A DNA stretch of 64,000 nucleotides from Bacteroides sp. (GTDB lineage Bacteria > Bacteroidota > Bacteroidia > Bacteroidales > Muribaculaceae): assembly GCA_014802435.1 (NCBI GenBank), contig JAAVCG010000006.1, positions 121,195 through 185,194 of the forward strand, written 5' to 3'. Shown piece after piece: positions 26,802-34,401 of the stretch. Numbering within the stretch: the first letter of the stretch is position 1; every line of letters begins with the position of its first letter. The notes beneath the pieces were generated by a model. It had not been told where the DNA came from. It made no database searches and worked only from the letters and a program-made list of their open reading frames with translations. Made by a program: the position numbers and the translations under genes.

Positions 26802-27395
26802 ATGGCAAAAAAACCGGTCTACCGACCCCGCCCCGCCGCGCCGCGCCCTGCCGCCGGCCCCCGTCAGCGTCCCTCAGGGCCGCAGAAACAGGAACTCCAC
26901 GCAATTAATGACCACATCCGCGCTCAGGAAGTGCGCCTCGTAGGCGATAACGTGGAGCAAGGCATCTATCCCATTCAGAAGGCGCTGGAGCTTGCCGACG
27001 AGCTCGAACTCGACCTCGTTGAAATCTCTCCTAATGCCGAGCCCCCGGTCTGCAAGATTCTTGACTACCAAAAGTTCCTCTATCAGCAGAAGAAGCACCA
27101 GAAGGAACAGAAGGCCAAGGCCGTTAAAGTAGTCGTCAAGGAAATCAGATTCGGACCGCAGACTGATGATCATGACTATAACTTCAAGCTCAAGCACGCC
27201 ATCGGATTCCTCCAGGAAGGCGCCAAAGTGAAGGCTTACGTTTTCTTCAAAGGCCGCTCTATCCTCTTTAAGGAACAGGGCGAGGTGCTCCTCCTCCGCT
27301 TTGCTAACGACCTTGAAGAATATGGCAAAGTTGAACAGATGCCCCTGCTTGAAGGCAAGCGCATGATTATCATGCTCACTCCCAAAAAGAAATAA
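26802..27395 (+). CDS. infC: Translation initiation factor IF-3
   Basis: 197 residues from an ATG 11 bases after thrS. A Pro/Arg-rich N-terminal extension (about residues 1-28) precedes the standard IF-3 N domain ([16 protein letters not shown]) and C domain ([21 protein letters not shown]). It prevents subunit joining and checks the start codon. Unlike the enterobacterial gene it starts with ATG, not AUU, so the classical AUU autocontrol is not expected. Confidence 0.96.
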   Translation: MAKKPVYRPRPAAPRPAAGPRQRPSGPQKQELHAINDHIRAQEVRLVGDNVEQGIYPIQKALELADELELDLVEISPNAEPPVCKILDYQKFLYQQKKHQKEQKAKAVKVVVKEIRFGPQTDDHDYNFKLKHAIGFLQEGAKVKAYVFFKGRSILFKEQGEVLLLRFANDLEEYGKVEQMPLLEGKRMIIMLTPKKK

Positions 27396-27431
27396 AAAAC
27401 ACTCTATTTTTTAATTAATAACAACAAACAA

Positions 27432-27629
27432 ATGCCGAAGATTAAGACTAACGCCGGTACCAAAAAGAGGTTCGCCCTTACCGGCTCAGGAAAAATCAAG
27501 AGAAAGCACGCTTTCAAGAGCCACATTCTCACCAAGAAGACTAACAAGCAGAAGCGCAACCTGACCCACAGCGGCCTCGTTTCTTCCTGCGACGAAAAGA
27601 ACGTTAAGAAACTTCTCGGTCTGAAGTAA
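27432..27629 (+). CDS. rpmI: 50S ribosomal protein L35
   Basis: 65 residues, very basic. [30 protein letters not shown] is cut here for length, but the PKIKT start and HILTKKT segment are the L35 signature. It lies between infC and rplT in the standard order. Confidence 0.96.
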   Translation: MPKIKTNAGTKKRFALTGSGKIKRKHAFKSHILTKKTNKQKRNLTHSGLVSSCDEKNVKKLLGLK

Positions 27630-27760
27630 GCCCCGGGCTTGACTCCACTCCTGATAACCTTAGAGTTAATCACAAAAACTAACCAATCTATTAACCGAAT
27701 GACCAGCCCGAAAGTGTCCTGATGCAGGACCGCTGACATTCACAAAACTAAGCATTTACT

Positions 27761-28111
27761 ATGCCAAGATCAGTTAACCACGTCGCTTCACGCGAACGTC
27801 GCAAGAAAATCCTCAAACTTACCCGCGGCTACTATGGCGCTCGTAAAAACGTTTGGACCGTTGCCAAAAACACCTGGGAAAAAGGTCTGACCTACGCTTA
27901 CCGTGACCGCAAGGACAAGAAGCATAACTTCCGCTCTCTCTGGATTCAGCGTATCAATGCTGCTGCCCGTCAGGAAGACCTCAGCTACTCTAAGCTCATG
28001 GGTCTCATCCACAAGGCCGGCATCGAAATCAACCGCAAGGTCCTCGCTGACCTCGCTCTTAACAATCCCGCTGCCTTCAAGGCCGTTTGCGATAAGGTTA
28101 AGAACGCATAA
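27761..28111 (+). CDS. rplT: 50S ribosomal protein L20
   Basis: 116 residues. [19 protein letters not shown] and [20 protein letters not shown] are diagnostic. L20 is an early 23S rRNA assembly protein and in many bacteria represses its own operon by binding a leader that mimics 23S rRNA. The 131-base gap between rpmI and rplT holds a GTCCTG-ATG-CAGGAC hairpin (about 27715-27729) that could be such a site, but this is not shown. Confidence 0.96.
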   Translation: MPRSVNHVASRERRKKILKLTRGYYGARKNVWTVAKNTWEKGLTYAYRDRKDKKHNFRSLWIQRINAAARQEDLSYSKLMGLIHKAGIEINRKVLADLALNNPAAFKAVCDKVKNA

Positions 28112-28148
28112 ACCTCGATTCCAATAGGTCTACATAAATCATAGACCC

Positions 28149-28184
28149 GCGGGGCGCAGCCATTAAGGCCGCGCCCCGCTTCTT
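28149..28184 (+). terminator. Terminator of the thrS-rplT operon
   Basis: GCGGGGCGC (28149-28157) pairs perfectly with GCGCCCCGC (28171-28179), with an inner GCC/GGC pair, and is followed by TTCTT. Confidence 0.85.
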
Positions 28185-28187
28185 ATA

Positions 28188-28353
28188 AGACCCCGCGTTT
28201 CCCAATATTTGTTAAAGCTGAGGCGGCCAATCGTCACGCATCTGCGTCCGCTTGTTTCGGTCACGATGGGACCCCATCGCTCCCTCACTGCGCAAACATA
28301 GATGCATAACGCTTGACCGCCTCATCTTTAGAAAATATTGGGGAGCGGGGTCT
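28188..28353. repeat. 166-bp imperfect palindrome
   Basis: AGACCCCGC at 28188 pairs with GCGGGGTCT ending at 28353. Within, CCCAATATTT, TAAAG, TGAGGCGG and GCATCT of the left arm each meet their complement at the mirrored place in the right arm, and a near-perfect 16-mer palindrome (CGATGGGACCCCATCG) sits near the apex. The whole can fold into one long hairpin in either strand. No coding potential is convincing. Confidence 0.75.
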
Positions 28354-28363
28354 AAGGGTGCAT

Positions 28364-28459
28364 AAAAAAAGAAGTGGAGCTTATCACTAAGTTCCACTCC
28401 GAATGAATTTCCAATAGGTACAATATCTAAGGTAAAAAAGATTGTATGAGTTGTTTTTC
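28364..28459 (-). ncRNA. Candidate small RNA of about 96 nt
   Basis: A complete promoter (28466-28497) on the minus strand, starting 28 bases outside the lpxH stop codon, faces a stem-loop with arms at 28373-28382 and 28389-28398, followed on that strand by TTCTTTTTTT. No ORF lies between that starts and stops inside the unit. The stem has one A.C mismatch. Start point is predicted about 7 bases after the -7 box. Confidence 0.5.
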
Positions 28460-28465
28460 GTATTG

Positions 28466-28497
28466 CAAAGTTAGCGACTTTCTGTCAAGAGGCCAAA
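28466..28497 (-). promoter_or_regulatory. Orphan Bacteroidetes-type promoter
   Basis: On the minus strand: TTTG (28497-28494), 20 bases, TAACTTTG (28473-28466). It points away from lpxH into the rplT-lpxH gap, where no protein gene follows. Confidence 0.65.
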
Positions 28498-28524
28498 TTT
28501 TTTGATATGTTATAAAACACACAT

Positions 28525-29256
28525 TTAAATTTGGAGCGTTTCAAGGCGCAGTTCTTCACCATCAAAAACGGCATAACTCATGTTTAAAATCCAATCACCC
28601 AGGATGATAACCCGACCATAAGGTTCGCGGCGGTCCATCATTATATGGTAATGGCCAAAGAGAAAATAATCGGCCTGAGGTCTCTCAGGGCTATCTAACC
28701 AGCGTAGCAAGGGGGTAGGTTCAACGGCCCGGGGAGTGCGTTTGGTGCGGTTTGAGGCACTCCAGCCATAGGCCAGGCCGACTGTCCATCGCGGATGGAT
28801 TGACGCAAACATCCGCTGAAGAATCCGGTTGCGGAAAACTGACCTCATCACTCGCTCGCCAAAGGGCACAGGCCCGAGACCATCGCCATGAGCCATAAAA
28901 AAGCGCTTGCCGTCAATAGTCTCCTCAAGCGGGCCGTTAATGAGGCGGAAGCCTATTTCGCGGGGCAGATAATTGAAAATCCAGATGTCGTGGTTGCCCG
29001 TAATCCAGGTTATCTCCACTCCGCTGTCGGCCAACTCGGCCAGGGCGCCAAAGAAGCGCGTGAAGCCTTGCGGAACCACGTTATGATACTCAAACCAATA
29101 GTCCAGAATATCGCCTAAGAGATAGAGCCGCTTGCATCGGGGCGCAATTGAGCGCAGCCATTGGCAAACCCGCTGCTCATGCTGCCGAGGGTCTGAAAAA
29201 TAGCGCGCGCCAAGATGCAGGTCGCTGATAAAGTATGTCAGGTCCCGATTGCTCAA
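28525..29256 (-). CDS. lpxH: UDP-2,3-diacylglucosamine diphosphatase, LpxH-type
   Basis: 243 residues. Calcineurin-like metallophosphoesterase motifs in order: ISDLHLG (10-16), GDILDYWFE, TGNHDIW, MAHGDGLG and FGHYHIM. LpxH cleaves UDP-2,3-diacylglucosamine to lipid X in lipid A synthesis, at the inner face of the membrane. The start overlaps the stop of the DUF59 gene by four bases (ATGA). It could be the related LpxH2-type enzyme; the pathway assignment stands either way. Confidence 0.85.
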   Translation of the reverse strand: MSNRDLTYFISDLHLGARYFSDPRQHEQRVCQWLRSIAPRCKRLYLLGDILDYWFEYHNVVPQGFTRFFGALAELADSGVEITWITGNHDIWIFNYLPREIGFRLINGPLEETIDGKRFFMAHGDGLGPVPFGERVMRSVFRNRILQRMFASIHPRWTVGLAYGWSASNRTKRTPRAVEPTPLLRWLDSPERPQADYFLFGHYHIMMDRREPYGRVIILGDWILNMSYAVFDGEELRLETLQI

Positions 29257-29573
29257 AGGAATCCCAATTCAAGTTTTGCTTCTTCGCTCATCATGTCCTG
29301 AGTCCATTCCGGCTCAAAGACAATGTTGATTTCCACGGATTTCACTCCCGGAATCGTTTCGAGTTTCAGCCGGGCATCCTCAACGAGGAATTCCGCAGCC
29401 GGACAGCTCGGCGCGGTTAGGGTCATGTCTACTTGCAGAACTTCTTCATCGGTCACTTCTATCCGATAAATCAGTCCCAAAGAATAAATATCTACGGGAA
29501 TCTCAGGGTCAAAAACCGTGCGCAAAAGCTCTACGGCTTTCTCCTGAATGGTATACTTTTCCTGTTCAGTCAT
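29253..29573 (-). CDS. DUF59/MIP18-family iron-sulfur assembly factor
   Basis: 106 residues. VELLRTVFDPEIPVDIYSLGLIYRI and TLTAPSCPAAEFL match the MIP18/SufT/PaaD family; the Cys in SCPAAE is the conserved residue. Members help mature Fe-S proteins in the cytosol. It is cotranscribed with lpxH and has a good promoter (29595-29626). Confidence 0.85.
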   Translation of the reverse strand: MTEQEKYTIQEKAVELLRTVFDPEIPVDIYSLGLIYRIEVTDEEVLQVDMTLTAPSCPAAEFLVEDARLKLETIPGVKSVEINIVFEPEWTQDMMSEEAKLELGFL

Positions 29574-29594
29574 TACATTTTTGATTTAATACTA

Positions 29595-29626
29595 CAAAGT
29601 TAGAAAATTTCTGCCGAATTGCCAAA
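29595..29626 (-). promoter_or_regulatory. Promoter of the DUF59-lpxH operon
   Basis: On the minus strand: TTTG (29626-29623), 20 bases, TAACTTTG (29602-29595), about 15 bases before the expected start. Confidence 0.65.
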
Positions 29627-29641
29627 AAAATCCCCGGTTTG

Positions 29642-29695
29642 TTTGCCGGAAAGGGAAATTATTACTATCTTTGTACTGATAAAATATTATCAGTA
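29642..29695 (+). promoter_or_regulatory. hipBA promoter with overlapping palindromic operator
   Basis: TTTG (29642-29645), 20 bases, TATCTTTG (29666-29673). A 22-base palindrome, TACTGATAAAA paired with TATTATCAGTA (29674-29695), covers the likely start site and ends on the first base of the ATG. A related half-site (AATATTATCA) recurs within the first codons near 29722. This fits autorepression by the HTH protein encoded next. Confidence 0.7.
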
Positions 29696-30045
29696 TGCCC
29701 ATAAAAGTACCGAATAGTAATCAAATATTATCACTACTTGAGAACTTCACTCTGACCCGCTGGGAAGATATTTCTGCTGACATTGCATCAGATTTTCGTC
29801 GCCGCAGGATTGAGAAGAATCTGACGCGCAAGCAGATTGCCGAGCAAGCCAATGTCGCGTTGCCAACGGTTGCCCGCTTTGAACAGAGAGGGCTGATTTC
29901 GCTTGAACATCTGATTCGGCTCGCAATGGCTCTGGGCTACACCTCAGAGATTCGCCATATCTTTTCCTCTCCCAAGTATCAGACTCTTGAAGAACTTGAC
30001 CTGATAAAAAAGAACCAAAACAAGAAAAAAGCAACCGGCAAATGA
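29695..30045 (+). CDS. hipB: HTH antitoxin/repressor, HipB-like
   Basis: 116 residues. An Xre-type helix-turn-helix lies at about residues 40-68 (LTRKQIAEQANVALPTVARFEQ region), and the C-terminus is Lys-rich. Length and position match HipB, which neutralises HipA and represses the operon by binding palindromes at the promoter; such a palindrome is present. It overlaps hipA by four bases (ATGA). Confidence 0.82.
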   Translation: MPIKVPNSNQILSLLENFTLTRWEDISADIASDFRRRRIEKNLTRKQIAEQANVALPTVARFEQRGLISLEHLIRLAMALGYTSEIRHIFSSPKYQTLEELDLIKKNQNKKKATGK

Positions 30046-31145
30046 AAAATATTACTGCGCTTGAGGTCTCGTTTCATCAGACTCCGGTAGGGAGCCTGAC
30101 TCTTGACGTCACAGGCAAGTTGTGTCTGTTCAGGTATTCTGCTGAATGGCTTAGCTCCGGCTTTTCCATATCTCCGTTTGAATTACCGCTGAAACCGGAG
30201 GTTTTTATTGCCAATCCGGAGCCTTTTGCCGGTGATTTCGGAATCTTTGAGGATAGTTTGCCGGATGGTTATGGACGATATTTGCTTCATCGGGAGCTTA
30301 AGCGCCATGGACTTGATTCTACCCGTTTATCTTCTCTTGAGCGATTGAGTCTGGTGGGCGATTCCGGTATGGGTGCGCTCTGTTATGCTCCTGCTTCAGA
30401 CTTGAAGGTTAATGGGGGTTCGGCATGTGATGATTTTGATTCATTGCAGAGGATTGCTTTGAAGGTGCTCTCAGAGCGGAGCGATTCCGAGGCCGGTCTC
30501 TTACTTTACAATAGCGGAAACAGTGGCGGAGCAAGGCCTAAGGCTGTTTTTTCTGACAATTCAGGGCACTGGTTGGTTAAATTTCGCCATATCTTTGACC
30601 CGCAGGACATCGGCATTAGGGAATTTGAGTGTAATCAGTTGGCAAAGAAGTGTGGAATTAATGTCCCTGATTTTAAATTGACCAATGGCAGATACTTCAC
30701 TACTCGACGGTTTGACATTACTGACAGCGGAGAACGTTTACACGTTGCCACAGCCGGCGGCCTAATGGGGTTATCACTCTCTACTCCGACCCTTGATTAT
30801 TCAAACCTGCTGGCCCTGACCGGATTTTTGACTCAGAAAGTTGACGATGTGGAAGAGATGTTTCGTCGGATGGTTTTTAACTATCTGATTGGAAATAAGG
30901 ACGACCATTGTAAGAACTTTTCCTTTTATGTGGTTAGGGATAGCAGCGGACAATGGGGTTGGCGATTGGCTCCTGCATATGACTTGACCGTAAATTCCGA
31001 GGGCTATAATGGCCAGCATGCAACCAGTGTGAATGGGACGGCCTTCCCCAAGATAGACGATTTTATAGCGGTCGGCACCCGTATTCAGATTCCCGAATCA
31101 CGCAGTCGGGAGCTATATGAGAGCATCGCTGACCATGTGAATTGA
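30042..31145 (+). CDS. hipA: HipA-like Ser/Thr kinase toxin
   Basis: 367 residues, including the N-terminal HipA_N domain (about 5-115). The kinase part shows the Gly-rich loop GNSGGARPK (159-167), Lys180 in WLVKF, the catalytic NKDDHCKNF (285-293) and the metal-binding Asp314 in LAPAYDL. E. coli HipA phosphorylates glutamyl-tRNA synthetase and causes persistence; the target here is unknown. All key residues are present, so it should be active. It is shorter than E. coli HipA (440) but complete for this subfamily. Confidence 0.85.
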   Translation: MKNITALEVSFHQTPVGSLTLDVTGKLCLFRYSAEWLSSGFSISPFELPLKPEVFIANPEPFAGDFGIFEDSLPDGYGRYLLHRELKRHGLDSTRLSSLERLSLVGDSGMGALCYAPASDLKVNGGSACDDFDSLQRIALKVLSERSDSEAGLLLYNSGNSGGARPKAVFSDNSGHWLVKFRHIFDPQDIGIREFECNQLAKKCGINVPDFKLTNGRYFTTRRFDITDSGERLHVATAGGLMGLSLSTPTLDYSNLLALTGFLTQKVDDVEEMFRRMVFNYLIGNKDDHCKNFSFYVVRDSSGQWGWRLAPAYDLTVNSEGYNGQHATSVNGTAFPKIDDFIAVGTRIQIPESRSRELYESIADHVN

Positions 31146-31187
31146 AAAAAAGTTACCCCGGGGTGGGAGCCTCGGGGTAACTTTTTT
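31146..31187. terminator. Bidirectional terminator between hipA and galE
   Basis: AAAAAGTTACCCCG (from 31146) pairs with CGGGGTAACTTTTTT (31173-31187). The A and T tracts on the two sides serve both the hipBA and the galE transcripts. Confidence 0.9.
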
Positions 31188-31206
31188 CATTTTTGGCGCG
31201 GGGGGA

Positions 31207-32244
31207 TTACATGATGCCGCGTTCGCGGAGCTTGCATTGCCAGGCCCAGGCAGAGCGCATGGTGTCGGCCAGGGGAGTGTCAGCTTTCCAGCCGAGCACT
31301 TCGTTGGCGTGGGTGGGGTTGCCCCAAACCTTTTCAATATCGCCGGCGCGGCGGCCTACGATTTTGTAGGGGACCTTGACTCCGGTGGCTGATTCAAAGG
31401 TGTTGATAAGTTCGAGGACGCTGACGCCGTTGCCGGTGCCGAGGTTGAAGATTTCAATCTTGGCAGCTTCGGGATTTTCAAGCATGCGGTCCATAGCCTT
31501 AACGTGGGCCTTGGCCAGGTCTACAACGTTGATGAAGTCACGGATGCATGAGCCGTCGGGGGTGGGGTAGTCGTTGCCAAAGACGCTCAGTTCCTTGCGG
31601 ATACCCATAGCGGTCTGGGTGATATAGGGAATCAGGTTCTGGGGAACGCCGTTGGGGAGTTCGCCGATTTCAGCGCTGGGGTGAGCACCGACGGGGTTGA
31701 AGTAGCGGAGAATTACGGATTTGAACGGAGCGCCGGCGTTAATGACGTCAGTGATGATTTCTTCGCTGATTTGCTTGGTGTTGCCGTAGGGTGAAGTGGC
31801 CTTTTTGATGGGGGCCTGTTCGGTCACGGGGTTTTCGTCCGGTTCGCCATAGACGGTGCAAGAGCTTGAGAAGACAATGCCTTTGACGTCAAATTCAGCC
31901 ATGCAGTCAAGCAGGTTCATCAGGGTGTTGAGGTTATTGCGATAGTAGAGCACGGGCTTTTCCATTGATTCGCCAACGGCCTTTGAGGCGGCAAAGTTAA
32001 TGATGCCCTTGATTCCGGGATGCTCCTTGAAGAGCTTGCGCAGGGCCTCGATATCGCAGCAGTCTGCTTCAACGAATGCCGGACGGATGCCGGAAATGCG
32101 TTCAATGCCGTCAAGCACTTCAATGTTGCTATTACTAAGATTGTCAATGATTACGACTCCATAGCCGGCAGCCTGGAGTTCTACGACGGTGTGTGAGCCG
32201 ATATAGCCCGTGCCGCCGGTGACGAGGATAGTTCCTTTGTCCAT
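31207..32244 (-). CDS. galE: UDP-glucose 4-epimerase
   Basis: 345 residues. NAD-binding VTGGTGYIGSHTVVEL at the N-terminus, VFSSSCTVYGEP with the catalytic Ser/Thr, and SPYGNTK with the catalytic Tyr and Lys near 155. It interconverts UDP-glucose and UDP-galactose for surface glycan synthesis and galactose use. A -7 box TAAATTTG on the minus strand (32291-32284) lies about 40 bases upstream. Confidence 0.95.
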   Translation of the reverse strand: MDKGTILVTGGTGYIGSHTVVELQAAGYGVVIIDNLSNSNIEVLDGIERISGIRPAFVEADCCDIEALRKLFKEHPGIKGIINFAASKAVGESMEKPVLYYRNNLNTLMNLLDCMAEFDVKGIVFSSSCTVYGEPDENPVTEQAPIKKATSPYGNTKQISEEIITDVINAGAPFKSVILRYFNPVGAHPSAEIGELPNGVPQNLIPYITQTAMGIRKELSVFGNDYPTPDGSCIRDFINVVDLAKAHVKAMDRMLENPEAAKIEIFNLGTGNGVSVLELINTFESATGVKVPYKIVGRRAGDIEKVWGNPTHANEVLGWKADTPLADTMRSAWAWQCKLRERGIM

Positions 32245-32394
32245 GGTTTAATTTTAGAATGAATGGTTACGAATTTATAGGTGCAAATTTAATTAAAAAG
32301 TATGAAAAAATCAGATTAATTTTCAGTTTTTTCAAAAAAATGATTATATTTGCGCTGATATTCAAGTATTAACCCCTTAAAAATCCATGAAATT

Positions 32395-32802
32395 ATGTCT
32401 TACAAAGTAGAAGAAATTGAAGGCGTAGGCGAGGTTTACGCTCAGAAACTCGGCGAAGCCGGCATCAAAACCACCGACGACCTTCTCGACGCCGCCGCTA
32501 CTCCCAAACAGCGCAAGGAACTGGCCGAAAAAACCGGCATCTCTGAAAAGCTCATCCTGAAGTGGGCCAATCATTCTGACCTTTTCCGCATCAAGGGCAT
32601 CGCCGGACAGTTTGCCGAGTTGCTCGAAGCTGCCGGAGTTGACACCGTCAAGGAACTCCGCCACCGCGTTCCCGCTAACCTCCACGCTAAATGTGAAGAG
32701 GTGAACAACGTCAAGAACCTTTGTAACCGTGTTCCCGCAGTCACCGAAATTGAAAAGATGGTAGCTCAGGCCAAGGAACTCGAACCAAAACTCTCTTATT
32801 AA
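32395..32802 (+). CDS. DUF4332 helix-hairpin-helix protein
   Basis: 135 residues, no signal peptide. The N-terminal EEIEGVGEVYAQKLGEAGI and the central RIKGIAGQFAELLEAAGV are two helix-hairpin-helix-like units as in DUF4332 proteins, which resemble DNA-binding HhH domains of polymerases and ligases. The precise role is unknown; non-specific DNA binding is inferred. A TATATTTG box lies at 32345-32352. Confidence 0.8.
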   Translation: MSYKVEEIEGVGEVYAQKLGEAGIKTTDDLLDAAATPKQRKELAEKTGISEKLILKWANHSDLFRIKGIAGQFAELLEAAGVDTVKELRHRVPANLHAKCEEVNNVKNLCNRVPAVTEIEKMVAQAKELEPKLSY

Positions 32803-32803
32803 T

Positions 32804-32866
32804 ACAAAATAAGAAAATACAAAGTACTAAGTACAAAATACAAAATACAGAGTACAAAGTACAATG
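32804..32866. repeat. AT-rich heptamer repeat (TACAAAR)
   Basis: About eight imperfect TACAAAG/TACAAAA units follow directly after the DUF4332 stop codon, several in strict 7-base register. Together with the GC-rich repeats at 32905-33150 and the heptamers at 33219-33250 they fill the 450-base gap; no gene is seen. Confidence 0.7.
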
Positions 32867-33004
32867 GTCATATTATAAGTTAATTATAATTGACCAAACA
32901 ACCCCGGGGTTGGGTTGCGCTATCCTTTAAAGCTATGATAGTGCGACCAACTCCGGGGTCGTTATTGTAAACTCCGCGCTATCCTCAAGGATAGAACAGA
33001 TGGC

Positions 33005-33150
33005 GGCGGATCGGAATCCGCCTTTCCATAGTTTGACCGGGCTCCGTGGCGCCCCCGCCACGGTGGAGCGCAAGCTCCATGATTTTCGTGTCAAGAGTGC
33101 GTCTATGACGCTGACGCGCCACCGTGGCGAGGGCGCCACGGAGCCCGGTC
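33005..33150. repeat. Dispersed palindromic repeat, composite copy
   Basis: GGCGGATCGGAATCCGCC (33005-33022) plus TTTCCATA, followed by the long GC-rich hairpin module: GGGCTCCGTGGCGCC on the left and GGCGCCACGGAGCCC on the right, with a GGAGCGCAAGCTCC stem inside. Same two modules as at 7061-7488. Confidence 0.8.
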
Positions 33151-33188
33151 AGGTACTCATCCAAAGTTCTGCAACAGCCAAAAAAATA

Positions 33189-33253
33189 GCAATTTGAGGG
33201 GTGATATCCTCAAATTGCTAATTACTAATTACTAATTACTAATTACTAATTAA
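33189..33253 (-). terminator. Stem-loop and heptamer repeat next to the unknown secreted gene
   Basis: GCAATTTGAGG (33189-33199) pairs perfectly with CCTCAAATTGC (33208-33218). Between it and the stop codon at 33254 lie four TAATTAC heptamers and a partial fifth. It may end the minus-strand transcript, but there is no clear T-run. Confidence 0.5.
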
Positions 33254-34336
33254 TCAAGGGTTTATGCCGAAGACGGGGCGGGCGCTGTTTTGGCGCCAGG
33301 TACCGTTATTGCGGTTGAAGGCGTCGAGGCGATATTCAAATCGGGTGGGGCGTGAGGTTGGTTTGGTGGGCTCCAGGCGCTTGCGGAGTTTGCCTTTCTT
33401 GTCAAAGATTCTTGACGCTGCGCCCCGGTTCTTGGCCATGAAAAATTCGCGGGCCATGCGCTCGGCCTCCGCCGGATTATCAGTCCATGCGGCTATGGGG
33501 TCATTCATTCTGTCGGTCTGCTCGTTAAGCCCGGCTAATGCTTCGGTCAGGAAGCTCCAAACCTCGGGGCTCAGACGCAGCTCCTCGGCCGTTGAGGTTT
33601 GCTGAAGCTGTCCCTCACTGTTGCGGACAACATGGCTGAAAAACCGATACTTAGCCGTCATGTCCTTGATGTACCAGTCCAGTTCCCTCTCGGCGGGCAT
33701 CAGCGGATTGTAAGCGTAACGCCATGGATTATAGCTGATTACTCCGAGGGTGTCTTCCAGAATGTTTTGCGGCCCTTTATCCTTGGGGAGTCCTTCCGTG
33801 AACGATAGCTTCACGTAGGCGCTCGGGTTCAGCGCTTCTTTTTCCCAGATATGATTGTCGCGACACATGATTCCGAAGTCGCGGAAAGCATGTTCCTCAT
33901 CCATAGCAGAGGCTGTCAGTTGGTCATTGACTCCATCAGACACGGCGCGATTAAGCATTGCAAGCATCTCCTTCATCTGCAGATATACGCGCGGCGTCAT
34001 CTTCAGGTCAGCGGGGCGGGGAGTGTCCATAGTGACCTGAAGCGGCTCCAATGATGATAGGCGTGAGTTCATAAACATGCGGCTGATGGCCACTCGCGCA
34101 AGCACATCATCTTCAATCGAGCGATACTGACCCAGGCCTTCGTCGGCCAGGAGCTTATCAGTAGCCGAATTATAGTCAACAAACCATTCGCGGTCATAAA
34201 GCTCCCTTGGAGCGTCATCAAACGTGGCCCTGACCGTATCTCCCTCATTGACGAACTCCAACATCGGGAATGTTGGCCCCTTGGCCCATGCGCCAAGTCC
34301 AATCAAGCAAGCCGCCAATAGAAAAATCTTCCTCAT
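33254..34336 (-). CDS. Secreted protein of unknown function
   Basis: 360 residues from the ATG at 34334-34336, chosen because a signal peptide (KIFLLAACLIGLGAWA/K) follows directly; an ATG nine codons earlier is possible. The mature protein is largely helical and charged, with few Cys and no motif I recognise; the C-terminus is basic (RLEPTKPTSRPTRFEYRL). It may be periplasmic. It borders the AT-rich island, but its own base use matches the core genome. Confidence 0.55.
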   Translation of the reverse strand: MRKIFLLAACLIGLGAWAKGPTFPMLEFVNEGDTVRATFDDAPRELYDREWFVDYNSATDKLLADEGLGQYRSIEDDVLARVAISRMFMNSRLSSLEPLQVTMDTPRPADLKMTPRVYLQMKEMLAMLNRAVSDGVNDQLTASAMDEEHAFRDFGIMCRDNHIWEKEALNPSAYVKLSFTEGLPKDKGPQNILEDTLGVISYNPWRYAYNPLMPAERELDWYIKDMTAKYRFFSHVVRNSEGQLQQTSTAEELRLSPEVWSFLTEALAGLNEQTDRMNDPIAAWTDNPAEAERMAREFFMAKNRGAASRIFDKKGKLRKRLEPTKPTSRPTRFEYRLDAFNRNNGTWRQNSARPVFGINP

Positions 34337-34401
34337 TTGTGTTCCGTTTCCAAAATATTTCATATGTCAAACGATTAGTTGTGAAGTTAGGAATTCTAAC
34401 G

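Noticed and set aside
28212-28397. 61-residue frame on the minus strand
   Set aside because: It runs across a terminator stem and one arm of the 166-bp palindrome, starts with GTG inside the stem, and has no family resemblance.
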